Positions 17,647 to 26,378 of a stretch of DNA of 64,000 nucleotides are shown here, piece after piece (within the stretch, counting starts at the first letter, position 1; each line of letters begins with the position of its first letter). The DNA comes from Mycolicibacterium rhodesiae NBB3 (GTDB lineage Bacteria; Actinomycetota; Actinomycetes; Mycobacteriales; Mycobacteriaceae): contig NC_016604.1 in assembly GCF_000230895.2 (NCBI RefSeq), positions 2,790,001 through 2,854,000 of the forward strand, written 5' to 3'. The notes under the pieces are model-generated. The model saw nothing but the letters and a program-made list of their open reading frames with translations. It did not search any database and was not told the origin of the DNA. Made by a program: the position numbers and the translations under genes.

Positions 17647-20184
17647 ATGTCGAGTGTTGACGTTGTCGTCGTGGTGGTCGCGGTCGTGGCGATCGGCGGG
17701 TTGGGGTGGTATTTCTTTGCACCGCGTCGCGCCCGCACCGCCGAGGTGAGCGGCGGGGTACAGCGTGTGCAGGTCACGGTGCGAGGCGGCTACAGCCCCA
17801 ACGTGGTGCAGGTCAGTCAGGGTGTTCCGGTAGAGATCGATTTCGATCGGCAGGAAAGCGGGGACTGCACCTCTCGGGTGGTCTTCCCCGACCTGCAGCT
17901 GTCCGCAGTGCTGCCCGCGCACCAGCACACGACTGTCCGGTTCACTCCCCAGCGCGCGGGATCCTTTGGGTTCGCCTGCGGCATGAACATGATCCACGGC
18001 ACCCTCGTCGTTACCCCCAATGGCCACAGCGCCGCACCAGATCACAGCCAAGCCGCTGCGCAAACCCCGACGGATGCGGCGCGGGAGTCGGCCGCGCAGG
18101 TCGAAGCCGCCCAATCCGAGGAACAGCGTGCCGAGCTCGCCGATCTGCGCCGCCGGGTGGTGGCCGGCGCAGCGCTGACCGGCCCGGTGCTGTTCGCCGT
18201 GATGGCCCAGTCGCTGCTGGGCGCGGACTGGGTGCCCGCCGTGCTCCTTAACCACTGGCTGCAGCTCGCGTTGATAACCCCGGTGATGTTCTACACAGGA
18301 TGGCCGATCCATCGCATCGGCTGGCTGGCCCTGGCTCATCGCAGCGCCGACATGAACAGCCTGATCACCCTTGGCACCGTCGCCGCTTACGGCTACAGCC
18401 TGGTCGTCACTATCGCCCCCGCGGTCCTGCCGATGGAAGTGCGGGAGGTGTACTTCGAAGCCGTCGGCGTGATCCTCACCCTGATCATGCTGGGCCGGTT
18501 GCTGGAAGCGCGAGCCAAGGCCGGCACCGGCGAAGCGATCCGCGCGCTACTCGGGTTGCAGGCCCGTACCGCCCGCGTCTGGCGCGCGGGTCAGGAGGCT
18601 GAAATCCCGATCGATGAGGTCGTGGTCGGCGACGAGATCCTCATCCGTCCCGGCGAGAAGATCCCGGTCGATGCCGCGGTCCTGGCCGGGCAGTCCGCGG
18701 TGGACGAGTCGATGGTGACCGGGGAATCGATGCCGGTGACCAAACACGGGGGGGACACCGTCATCGGCGCGACGATGAACACTACCGGCTCGCTGCGGGT
18801 GCGGGCGGTCAAGGTTGGCGCCGACACGATGCTGGCGCAGATCGTCCGCATGGTGCAGCAGGCACAGGCGTCCAAGGCTCCGATCCAGCGGCTGGCCGAT
18901 GCGATGTCTGCGTATTTCGTGCCGGTCGTGATCGCGATCGCGATTGCCACCTTCGCGGTCTGGTTCGTGGCCGGCCCGGCTCCCGCATTGACGTTGGCGC
19001 TGGTGTCGGCGGTGGCGGTGCTGATCATCGCCTGCCCCTGCGCGCTCGGGCTGGCCACCCCGCTGTCGATCATGGTCGGGACCGGGAAGGGCGCCCGCGC
19101 AGGCATTCTCATCCGCTCGGCCGAGGCTCTGGAGACCGCGCACAAGCTGGACACGATCGTGTTGGACAAGACCGGGACCATCACCGCCGGCAAACCGGCG
19201 CTCACCGATGTCCACGTGCTCGAGACGATGCGGGCCGATGAACTTCTCACCCTGGTGGCCGCAGCCGAGGCGGATAGTGAGCATCCCTTGGGCACCGCCA
19301 TCGTGGCGGGAGCACGCGACCGCGGTCTCACCATTCCCGCGGCCGACGACTTCATGTCGATCACCGGCAAGGGGGTGCGCGCCACCGTCACGGGGCGCAC
19401 CGTGCTCGTCGGCACCGCCAAACTGCTGACGGATTGCGGCATCAACGCAGACGAACTCGATCCGTTTAGCGTGCGGCTGTCCGCCGAGGGCAAGACCCCG
19501 ATCCTCGCGGCGGTCGACGGTGAACCAGCAGGGGTGCTTGCGGTCGCCGACACCGTCAAGGATGACTCGGTGGCCGCGATCGCCGCGCTGCGCAAGCTTG
19601 GCCTGCAAGTGGTCATGATCACCGGGGACAACGCCCGCACCGCTGCGGCGATCGCCCGCCAGGTCGGCGTCCCGCGAGTGCTCGCCGAGGTACTGCCCGA
19701 GCACAAGGCCGGTGAGATCCGGCGGCTGCAGGCGGAAGGCCGGCGGGTCGGCATGGTCGGCGACGGCATCAACGACGCGCCCGCCCTGGCCCAGGCCGAC
19801 GTCGGGCTGGCTATCGGCACCGGAACCGACGTCGCCATCGAGGCCGCCGACATCACACTCATCTCGGGCTCGTTGGCCGGCGTAGTCACCGCGATTCGGC
19901 TCTCGCGCGCCACCATGCGCAATATCCGCCAGAACCTGTTCTTCGCCTTGATCTACAACGCCATCGGTATCCCGGTCGCCGCCGGAGTCCTCTACCCGTT
20001 GCTGGGGCTGCGGCTCTCGCCGATGATCGCCGCCGCCGCGATGGCCCTGTCCTCGCTTTCGGTGGTCAGCAACGCCAACCGCCTGCGCCGTCACCGCGTC
20101 GAACCCCCACCGCCGGCCGAACTCGCGATGATCGAACCCGAGGTGGAAACCGGGGCCGACAAATTCGAGCCCGCCGCGCGATGA
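17647..20184 (+). CDS. P1B-type copper ATPase with N-terminal membrane-anchored cupredoxin domain
   Basis: The 845-aa protein begins with one membrane helix (residues 3-22), then a cupredoxin-like domain (about 37-122). This domain has [26 protein letters not shown] and the copper loop [14 protein letters not shown] in place of an HMA domain. The ATPase core follows: A-domain [12 protein letters not shown], the CPC transmembrane motif in [13 protein letters not shown] (about 462), phosphorylation loop LDKTGTIT (about 507), MITGDNART and [14 protein letters not shown]. It would export Cu(I). The cupredoxin replaces the usual cytosolic sensor, which is unusual. ATG 17647 follows AAGGAGGTGCTC. 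CsoR control is inferred from the box at 17244. Confidence 0.93.
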   Translation: MSSVDVVVVVVAVVAIGGLGWYFFAPRRARTAEVSGGVQRVQVTVRGGYSPNVVQVSQGVPVEIDFDRQESGDCTSRVVFPDLQLSAVLPAHQHTTVRFTPQRAGSFGFACGMNMIHGTLVVTPNGHSAAPDHSQAAAQTPTDAARESAAQVEAAQSEEQRAELADLRRRVVAGAALTGPVLFAVMAQSLLGADWVPAVLLNHWLQLALITPVMFYTGWPIHRIGWLALAHRSADMNSLITLGTVAAYGYSLVVTIAPAVLPMEVREVYFEAVGVILTLIMLGRLLEARAKAGTGEAIRALLGLQARTARVWRAGQEAEIPIDEVVVGDEILIRPGEKIPVDAAVLAGQSAVDESMVTGESMPVTKHGGDTVIGATMNTTGSLRVRAVKVGADTMLAQIVRMVQQAQASKAPIQRLADAMSAYFVPVVIAIAIATFAVWFVAGPAPALTLALVSAVAVLIIACPCALGLATPLSIMVGTGKGARAGILIRSAEALETAHKLDTIVLDKTGTITAGKPALTDVHVLETMRADELLTLVAAAEADSEHPLGTAIVAGARDRGLTIPAADDFMSITGKGVRATVTGRTVLVGTAKLLTDCGINADELDPFSVRLSAEGKTPILAAVDGEPAGVLAVADTVKDDSVAAIAALRKLGLQVVMITGDNARTAAAIARQVGVPRVLAEVLPEHKAGEIRRLQAEGRRVGMVGDGINDAPALAQADVGLAIGTGTDVAIEAADITLISGSLAGVVTAIRLSRATMRNIRQNLFFALIYNAIGIPVAAGVLYPLLGLRLSPMIAAAAMALSSLSVVSNANRLRRHRVEPPPPAELAMIEPEVETGADKFEPAAR

Positions 20185-21043
20185 CCCACGATGACCGCAA
20201 GCAGCCCTCGGGCGCCCAGCTTGCAGGACACGAAACCCAAACACGCCTGCGGATCGCCGCCCTGCGTGCGTTACGTGGCGACTTAGGGAGATGGTGCCGC
20301 CGCCGCGCTGGACGAGATACTCCCCGTGTTGCGCCCAGGCGGAAGCCGACCTTGGTTGATCAGGCCCGTCAGCTCGTCACGAATGGAGCGTGGCGTGGAG
20401 CGGCTGGCGAACACATTCTGCGGCACCGGTTCAGGTTCGGGCTCGTCGGACGCGTCATCGCGCAGCGGGAGGGGAACAGACCGCGAACAGTCGCGACGAG
20501 TTCTTCACGAAATCTTTATGAAATGACTAGCGGCACCATATCGGCGCGCGAAAGGCTGTCCAGGTGTCGCAGTCAATGAATGGCACCACCGTTCTGCACG
20601 TGGGCGGGCTGCACCGGGCGACTTCGACCGCATCGGTGAAGCCACCTAGTTGCGCCGCCCTGGCGTCGAATCGGTGGAGGCGAATGCGGCCCACCGCGAA
20701 ACGCATCGCCGAGCAGCTGGACATCGACACCCGTCATCGCAGAGGTGTTGCCCGGCGACAAGGCGGCAAGGTCGCCGATCGGCAACGCGGTGGCAAGAAG
20801 GTGGCGATGGTGGGCGACGGAGTGAACGATGCCCCGGCGCAGGCCGACCTCGGGGCTGCGATCGGTGTCGGTACCGACGTCGCGATCGAACTGATCGAGG
20901 CGGTCAACACGCTGATGCTCAAGCGGCTACGCCTGCCCACACTGTCCGCTCCCGCGGCGCACGAAACCACAACGCCGGCATTGACTCCCGCATGACAAGC
21001 GATCTCGACTCCCGTCGGTGATCCGAAGAAAGGAACTCATCCC
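20185..21043. other. Region with an ATPase relic and no intact gene
   Basis: A frame overlapping the ATPase stop (20181-20579) has no recognisable domain. The relic at 20647-20990 is listed separately. No palindromes seen. Confidence 0.4.
20647..20990 (+). pseudogene. Degenerate P1B ATPase C-terminal fragment
   Basis: Pieces of a P-type ATPase are readable in shifting frames: RIAEQLDIDT, EVLPGDKA in another frame, then [32 protein letters not shown] and finally NTLMLKRLRLP. The text between VAIE and NTLML is deleted. The fragment matches the end of the ATPase at 32-34.5 kb (IAGQLGIDT..., NALMLKRLRLP) more closely than its neighbour at 17.6 kb. A duplicated and decayed copy is therefore likely. 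Confidence 0.75.
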
Positions 21044-21832
21044 GTGATGAAGAAGCGATCCCTGATGATCGGTGCGGTGGCATTCGCCGCCCTCCTCGCG
21101 TTGGCGGCCTGTGGCGGCTCGGGCAGCGAGCAGGCTGGTCAAGAAACCACATCGGCGAGCCCGACGACCACCTCGGCGGCGGCCGAGGCGCACAACCAGG
21201 CGGATGTGACGTTCGCGCAGCACATGATTCCGCATCACCAACAGGCGATCGAGATGAGCGACGTCGTGCTCGCCAAGCAGGGCATCGATCCCCGGGTGGT
21301 GGAGCTGGCCAATCAGATCAAGGCGGCACAGGGACCGGAGATCGAGCAGATGCAGGGCTGGCTGACGCAGTGGGGACAGCCGACCATGCCGATGATGCCG
21401 GGCATGGAGATGCCCGGACAGACCGGCATGCCGGGTATGCCCGGACAGACCGGCATGCCGGGGATGCCCGGACAAACAGGTATGCCGGGGATGCCCGACA
21501 TGGAGAGTCCGGGAGCAACGCCAACCACGACGCCAAGTCAGCCAAGTCCGACCGGAATGCCTGGGCCCCAGATGCCCGGAATGCCCGACATGCCGGGGAT
21601 GGCCGGCATGATGTCGCCCGAGGATATGGCGGCCCTGCAGAACGCCCAAGGCGTGGAGGCCGGCAGGCTATTCCTCACCCAGATGATCCAGCACCATCAG
21701 GGCGCAATCACCATGGCGCAGACCGAAATTGACTCCGGTCAATCTCATCCCGCGGTCACGTTGGCCCGCTCGATCATCGACACCCAGCAGAAGGAGATCA
21801 ACACCATGCAGGGCGTCCTGGCGACGCTGTAG
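21044..21832 (+). CDS. DUF305 lipoprotein with methionine-rich insertion
   Basis: The 262-aa protein has a lipobox (LLALAACGG) and two DUF305 half-repeats: FAQHMIPHHQQAIEMS and, near the end, FLTQMIQHHQGAITMA. The insertion between them consists of GMPGMPGQT-type repeats (at least three copies) plus many MPGM units. DUF305 proteins are four-helix ferritin-like folds linked to copper. The HMxxHH and Met-rich motifs are suited to periplasmic Cu(I) or Cu(II) buffering. GTG 21044 and ATG 21047 both lie behind AAAGGAACTCATCCC. Confidence 0.92.
   Translation: MMKKRSLMIGAVAFAALLALAACGGSGSEQAGQETTSASPTTTSAAAEAHNQADVTFAQHMIPHHQQAIEMSDVVLAKQGIDPRVVELANQIKAAQGPEIEQMQGWLTQWGQPTMPMMPGMEMPGQTGMPGMPGQTGMPGMPGQTGMPGMPDMESPGATPTTTPSQPSPTGMPGPQMPGMPDMPGMAGMMSPEDMAALQNAQGVEAGRLFLTQMIQHHQGAITMAQTEIDSGQSHPAVTLARSIIDTQQKEINTMQGVLATL
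21396..21620 (+). repeat. Coding tandem repeats of a GMPGMPGQT unit
   Basis: Near-identical 27-base units encode GMPGMPGQT-like peptides within the DUF305 lipoprotein, followed by looser MPGM copies. Likely variable in copy number between strains. Confidence 0.75.
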
Positions 21833-22556
21833 TACACCGCTGGGCCGACCAGGTTATCCCGCGGTGCTGGCAACGCTGGAACCGGTTGACGGGGTTCTGA
21901 GCGTCGCCGAGATCCCACCGGCGTCTGGTTGAGTCCATCACTGTTGGGGCCCAGTCGCCCGATTTGGCCACCGTGTACCCGGCCCTTACCGCCCTGGCCG
22001 AACAGGTATTCCTGCATGCCTTGGCGGTCGAACGCGGCATCAGTGCGTATTGCGTTATCCGTGCCCGCGACAAAGACGGACTCCCAGATACGTTGATAAA
22101 CCGAGCAATACGGCGGCATGCCGTCACAGACGCGAAACGCATCACCACGCGGCAGTCAACTGAAACACGACATGTCTGGTTCAAATTTCCCCGCACAGAT
22201 CAGAATGCCGACAACGAGGTACAGGCCCATGTCAACCGTCACACCTATTGTGGCACTGCGTATCCCCGCGCTTATCGCTTACGACACATCATCAGACGAA
22301 ACATGATGCCATGGTCGTCGCAGCAGTCAGACCGGCGATCACCGCGACGATGCCCCGGGCCGCGTGCTGTGGGCGGGTATGCTGCCGATCCTGGCCACCC
22401 ACGACAGACCTGATCCGGTGTCACTTTCGGTAGCCGCGACCGTAGGAGTGGCGAAGGTCCTTTCAACGTAGTGCTAATGACCCTGCGGTACATGCGGGCT
22501 CAGCGACCAGACTGTGCTTCAGTCATGCGGTACAACAGCGAGTTGGAGGAGGCGCC
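21833..22556. other. Intergenic region
   Basis: About 720 bases with no supported gene. Short frames on both strands are without domains. GAGTTGGAGGAGG at the right end is the Shine-Dalgarno of the SHOCT gene. Confidence 0.45.
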
Positions 22557-22820
22557 ATGATGTTTTGGTACGGCCCTGATATGGGTTGGTGGGGTTATGC
22601 GGGAATGGGCGTGGGGATGGTGCTGTTTTGGGCCCTGCTCATCGTCGGAATCGTCGCGCTGATCCGATACGCCATCGGCGATCAGCGGAATCGTCCGCCG
22701 CTTCCGCCCGATGCGCCGTCGCCAGAGCAGGCTCTGGCCGCCCGGTTCGCGCGCGGAGAGATCAGTGAATCGGAGTTCCGTGATCGACTGGCAGTTTTGC
22801 GTGATCACGCACGACCGTAG
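22557..22820 (+). CDS. SHOCT-domain small membrane protein
   Basis: The 87-aa protein has an aromatic and Met-rich start (MMFWYGPDMGWWGYAGMGVGM), one membrane helix (VLFWALLIVGIVALIRYAI) and a C-terminal SHOCT motif (PEQALAARFARGEISESEFRDRLAVL). Such proteins often accompany copper ATPases and DUF305 proteins; their molecular role is unknown. TTGGAGGAGGCGCC precedes the ATG. Confidence 0.88.
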   Translation: MMFWYGPDMGWWGYAGMGVGMVLFWALLIVGIVALIRYAIGDQRNRPPLPPDAPSPEQALAARFARGEISESEFRDRLAVLRDHARP

Positions 22821-22835
22821 CAAAGCTAGACCATC

Positions 22836-23000
22836 CGTTGTGGCCCGCTCCAACGCCGAACAGCGTTGAAAACAGCGCAGGGGTCGATAGGGTGGCCCGT
22901 CTCGAACGGGCCGCGTGGGTGGATGATGGCAAAATCTGTCGTAGCGCGGCGCCCGCCTCGCCAGATCTTGACGGTGTCGAACGAGCGTTCAATCACGTTG
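22836..23000 (-). pseudogene. IS5-like transposase remnant
   Basis: The reverse strand reads KNRNVIERSFDTVKIWRGG followed by degenerate text. This resembles the RNxVERxFxxLKxWRG end of IS5/IS427-group transposases. Only about 50 codons survive and no inverted repeats are visible. Confidence 0.5.
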
Positions 23001-23217
23001 CGGTTCTTGCATTATGACAGTCTCAAACCCGACTGGGCACCCGCTTTGGTGGCCCATCGCCGGCGAGGACCGATCAGATCAGAACGCTCGTGGAACACCG
23101 TGCAGATACCGCAGCTGGGTGCGGTGGCGCGAGGAGCAGGTCCTAATCGCTGAAAGCGGTCTTGGGTCGGGTGCGTGGCTGGCCGGAAACCGTCCGGCCC
23201 AATCACGCCAGTAGCAT

Positions 23218-23240
23218 ATCTACTAGTGACGTACGTAGAT
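23218..23240 (+). promoter_or_regulatory. Perfect palindromic operator ATCTAC-N11-GTAGAT
   Basis: Both six-base arms are exact complements, and the spacer ends GTAC so that the right side reads TACGTAGAT. It is 48 bases upstream of the sulfurtransferase start. This is the best copy of the element in the window. Confidence 0.85.
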
Positions 23241-23288
23241 GGTGTGACGGGCATGAGCCATTCCAACGAGATGTGAGGAGTCACCGCA

Positions 23289-24128
23289 GTGAGCCGCAAG
23301 GACGTTCTGGTCACCGCCGAGTGGGCCGAGCTGAACCTCGACAACTCAAACATCGTGTTCGTCGAGGTCGACGAGGACACCACGGCATACGACGGCGGTC
23401 ATATCGAAGGCGCGGTCAAGCTCGACTGGAAGGCCGACCTGCAGGATCCCGTGCGCCGCGACTTCGTCAACCAGGACCAGTTCTCCGAGCTGCTGTCCGA
23501 TCGCGGCATCGCCAACGACGACACCGTGATCCTCTACGGCGGCAACAACAATTGGTTCGCCGCCTACGCCTACTGGTACTTCAAGCTGTACGGCCACGAC
23601 AAGGTCAAGCTGCTCGACGGCGGCCGCAAGAAGTGGGAACTCGATGGCCGCCCGCTGACCACCGAGACGGTGAACCTCCCGATCACCGAATACAAGGCCA
23701 AGGCGCCCGACAACACAATCCGTGCGTTCCGCGACGAGGTTCTCGCCGCGATGGGCAACAAGAACCTGGTCGACGTCCGCTCGCCGGATGAGTTCTCCGG
23801 CAAGATCCTCGCCCCCGCCCATCTGCCGCAGGAACAGGCGCAGCGCGCCGGCCACATCCCCACCGCGATGAACGTGCCGTGGAGCAGGGCCGCCAACGAG
23901 GACGGCACCTTCAAGTCCGACGACGACCTGACGGCCATCTATACCCACGTGGGGCTGGATGGATCCAAACCGACGATCGCCTACTGCCGCATCGGTGAAC
24001 GGTCCTCGCATACCTGGTTCGTGTTGCGGGAGCTGCTCGGTCACTCCGACGTGAAGAACTATGACGGAAGTTGGACCGAATACGGTTCGCTCGTGGGTGT
24101 TCCGATCGAGCTGGGTGACGCGACCTGA
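23289..24128 (+). CDS. Thiosulfate sulfurtransferase (CysA2/CysA3-like, two rhodanese domains)
   Basis: The 279-aa protein has an inactive N-terminal rhodanese domain (VFVEVDEDTTAYDGGHIEGAVKLDW) and a catalytic C-terminal one with the sulfur-carrying Cys in IAYCRIGERSSHTW (about residue 235). It matches M. tuberculosis CysA2/CysA3 over its whole length (for example NNNWFAAYAYWYFKLYGH and NYDGSWTEYGSLVG). It transfers sulfane sulfur from thiosulfate, possibly detoxifying cyanide or supplying sulfur for Fe-S and thiol repair. GTG 23289 follows TGTGAGGAGTCACCGCA. Likely controlled through the palindrome at 23218. Confidence 0.95.
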   Translation: MSRKDVLVTAEWAELNLDNSNIVFVEVDEDTTAYDGGHIEGAVKLDWKADLQDPVRRDFVNQDQFSELLSDRGIANDDTVILYGGNNNWFAAYAYWYFKLYGHDKVKLLDGGRKKWELDGRPLTTETVNLPITEYKAKAPDNTIRAFRDEVLAAMGNKNLVDVRSPDEFSGKILAPAHLPQEQAQRAGHIPTAMNVPWSRAANEDGTFKSDDDLTAIYTHVGLDGSKPTIAYCRIGERSSHTWFVLRELLGHSDVKNYDGSWTEYGSLVGVPIELGDAT

Positions 24129-24456
24129 CGGGCGCCCGCGGGCGCGGGGGTGTGTGTCGATGACGAGCGTGGAGATTGGGCTCGCGACGGCTCACCGCCG
24201 GTCTCCCGCTCGACCGTGCAGCCCATGGCGTAAGCGGATGCACCAGATCGAGCGGGGACGTCTTGGCGCGGCGGGTTCCCGCCGCGTCGCCGTCTCCGAG
24301 CTCAGAAAGTATGGTGTGTTGTCGCCCAGGCGAATTGGTATTAACTGCGGTCAGATGCTGGGTGTTACGCAGCCGGTGGTCGTTCTGACAGACTAAGCGG
24401 TGCAGCGTGTTCGTTGCCGCTGCCGCGGCATTGCCCTCGTGTGACCTAAGTGTCGC
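24129..24456. other. Intergenic region with hairpins
   Basis: No gene is supported. A GC palindrome (GCGCCCGCGGGCGC) follows the sulfurtransferase stop, and a 9-bp stem hairpin lies at 24267-24286 (CGCGGCGGG, TT, CCCGCCGCG). Either could terminate. Confidence 0.5.
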
Positions 24457-25188
24457 TCACGATCCTGGTGGGTGGTAGGTCTCGAGCTGGCGATGGCGCG
24501 AACGCTCAACGATCTCAACGATCTCGTCGGGATCGTCAGCGAGCACGAGTAGCTCGACGTCGCCGGCCGAAACCATCCCCGGCTCGAGCAACTGGGCGCG
24601 GATCCACCGGTGCAGTCCGCTCCAGTGCTCCGATCCCGCGAGCACGACCGGGAAGTGCCGGATCTTCTCGGTCTGGATGAGGGTCAGCGCCTCGAAGAGC
24701 TCGTCAAGCGTTCCAAAGCCCCCGGGAAAGACCACGAACGCCGACGCGTAGCGGATGAACATCAGCTTGCGCACGAAGAAGTACCTGAACTGAAGCGAGA
24801 GATCGACGAACGCGTTCGTGCTCTGCTCCTGTGGAAGCTCGATGCCGAGACCGATCGAGCGCACCCCCGCGTCGCGGGCGCCCCTGTTGGCGGCCTCCAT
24901 GATCCCGGGGCCGCCGCCGGTGATGATGTCGAAGCTCAGTGTGCCCAGCCGCGTGGCAAGCGTGCGCGCCAGCCGGTAGTACGGGTGATCGGGCGGCGTG
25001 CGCGCTGAGCCGAAGATCGACACGGCGTGCGCTACGTCTGTCAGCGCCGCAAAGCCAGACGCCACCTCGTCGCGAATCCGGGCGACGCGGTCGGGGTCGC
25101 TGCCCGCCAGCGCGGGGAATCCCGGCCCCAGGCAACAGAGCAGCTCCTCGTCGCGTGTCGCGGGGATGTGTGCTGTGGGCTCGGGCAT
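24457..25188 (-). CDS. LOG-family (TIGR00730) nucleotide phosphoribohydrolase
   Basis: The 243-aa protein carries the LOG motifs [37 protein letters not shown] and [22 protein letters not shown]. The catalytic PGGxGTxxE is intact. Family members cleave cytokinin ribotides or other nucleoside 5'-monophosphates. The M. tuberculosis relative Rv1205 makes cytokinins. The N-terminus ([22 protein letters not shown]) is longer than in Rv1205. ATG 25188 is chosen because upstream text is remnant DNA. It overlaps nothing and is convergent with the sulfurtransferase. Confidence 0.92.
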   Translation of the reverse strand: MPEPTAHIPATRDEELLCCLGPGFPALAGSDPDRVARIRDEVASGFAALTDVAHAVSIFGSARTPPDHPYYRLARTLATRLGTLSFDIITGGGPGIMEAANRGARDAGVRSIGLGIELPQEQSTNAFVDLSLQFRYFFVRKLMFIRYASAFVVFPGGFGTLDELFEALTLIQTEKIRHFPVVLAGSEHWSGLHRWIRAQLLEPGMVSAGDVELLVLADDPDEIVEIVERSRHRQLETYHPPGS

Positions 25189-25261
25189 CGGCACGATGGT
25201 CGCACGGTGACGGAGTGGATGGAACCTACCCACCACCTGTGCACACGCTGCTCGTCGGCAC

Positions 25262-25556
25262 TGCCAACTCAACGGCGACTCCGCCGCCGCGATCGCCCGC
25301 CAGGTCGGTATCGCCCGTGTACTCGCCGCGGTCCTGCCCGAATACAAGGTCGCCAAGACCCGCCGATTGCAGGATGAAGGACGCCGGGTCGGCCATCGGC
25401 ACCGGCACCGACGTTGCCATCGAAACCGCCGACAACACGCTCATCGCCGGCTTTCTGGCCGTCATCGCCGCCATCCGGCTCTCCCGCGCCACCAAGCGCG
25501 ACATCCCGCAGAACCTGTGTTGGCCATGGCCGCTGCGACGCCGATTCGGTGTTTGA
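25262..25556 (+). pseudogene. P1B ATPase C-terminal relic
   Basis: Readable in two frames: [35 protein letters not shown], then [42 protein letters not shown]. The [10 protein letters not shown] segment between them is deleted. The wording is closest to the cupredoxin-ATPase at 17.6 kb ([47 protein letters not shown]), so this is another decayed copy. Confidence 0.8.
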
Positions 25557-25659
25557 CGGCAACCTCGCAAGATCCTGTTCGGAGGCTAGTGCCGGTGTTG
25601 ACCGTCGGCCCCGTCAGCAACATACTATTTCAGTCAGTAGTTCGGAGACGACGACATCG

Positions 25660-26295
25660 GTGGGCAAGCCCGCGCACCGGCGGACCGCCGACCTGTGGCT
25701 TGCCGCTGGTGGCCTCGCGCTGACCGCGGTGTCGGTCTGGCTTTCCGGTTCTTCAGTGGCGGGCCGCGTCGACAGCGAGGTGTTTACCCGCATCAACTCG
25801 CTGCCCGACATCTTGTATCGGCCACTCTGGGTATCTCAGCTGGCGGGCGTGCTCGGTGCACCGGTCGTCGTCGCGGTTGGTGCGTTGGGCGCGCGCAAGT
25901 TTCGGCTCGCCACCGCCCTGGTGCTGCTGGTTCCGGCGAAACTGATCGTCGAGCGGGGCATCCTGAAAGCTCTCGTGAACCGTGAGCGGCCCGGGGCATC
26001 CATACCTGGGGCGGTCCTGCGTGACGCGCCCGCCGCGGGGTTGTCGTTCCCTTCGGGCCACGCCGTCATCCTCTTCGGCATGGTGGCGTTACTGAGTCCA
26101 TATCTGAGCCGTCGTTGGCGGGCCGTCATCCTCGTCATCGCGGTGGTGGCGGCCGCGGCGCGCATCTACCTCGGGGCGCATTCGCCGCTCGATGTGATCG
26201 GCGGGGCCGCGGCCGGCCTGGCCATAGGCGCCCTGCTGAATCTCCTTGTCGGAGTTCGGGGTCGCGCGGATGGCGTGGGCCGGGCTTCGGAGTGA
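25660..26295 (+). CDS. PAP2-type membrane phosphatase
   Basis: The 211-aa protein has six hydrophobic segments and the three phosphatase motifs: KALVNRERPGA (KxxxxxxRP), SFPSGHAVI (PSGH) and ARIYLGAHSPLDVIGG (RxxxxxHxxxD). It would hydrolyse a lipid phosphate or pyrophosphate at the membrane. The frame is open further upstream through ATPase relic sequence, so I place the start at GTG 25660, just before KPAHRRTADLWLA. The Shine-Dalgarno (CGGAGACG) is spaced somewhat far. It is followed 83 bases later by a protein with a second PAP2 domain. Confidence 0.88.
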   Translation: MGKPAHRRTADLWLAAGGLALTAVSVWLSGSSVAGRVDSEVFTRINSLPDILYRPLWVSQLAGVLGAPVVVAVGALGARKFRLATALVLLVPAKLIVERGILKALVNRERPGASIPGAVLRDAPAAGLSFPSGHAVILFGMVALLSPYLSRRWRAVILVIAVVAAAARIYLGAHSPLDVIGGAAAGLAIGALLNLLVGVRGRADGVGRASE

Positions 26296-26378
26296 GGATC
26301 CAAGCGGGGTACATCGTCCTTATGGCCGGAGCCGAAATCCCCTAGTCCGGGGTCGATGCCCCTGGGACCGTTCAGGCG

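Noticed and set aside
18547..20244. A 565-codon open frame on the reverse strand opposite the cupredoxin-ATPase gene, and a similar 692-codon one at 30808-32886
   Set aside because: Both are antisense to clearly coding genes with complete motifs. High GC content removes stops in the opposite frame, and the translations are low-complexity.
20181..20579. A 132-codon frame overlapping the ATPase stop by ATGA
   Set aside because: No recognisable domain, skewed Arg-rich composition and relic DNA downstream. The overlap alone is not enough.
21396..21620. Regular short repeats that could suggest a CRISPR array
   Set aside because: Units are directly adjacent without spacers, in frame and encode GMPGMPGQT, so they are coding repeats.
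22266..22500. Possible palindrome near GCTAATGACCCTGCGGTACATG before the SHOCT gene
   Set aside because: Only one half matches and the spacing does not give TAC-N11-GTA.
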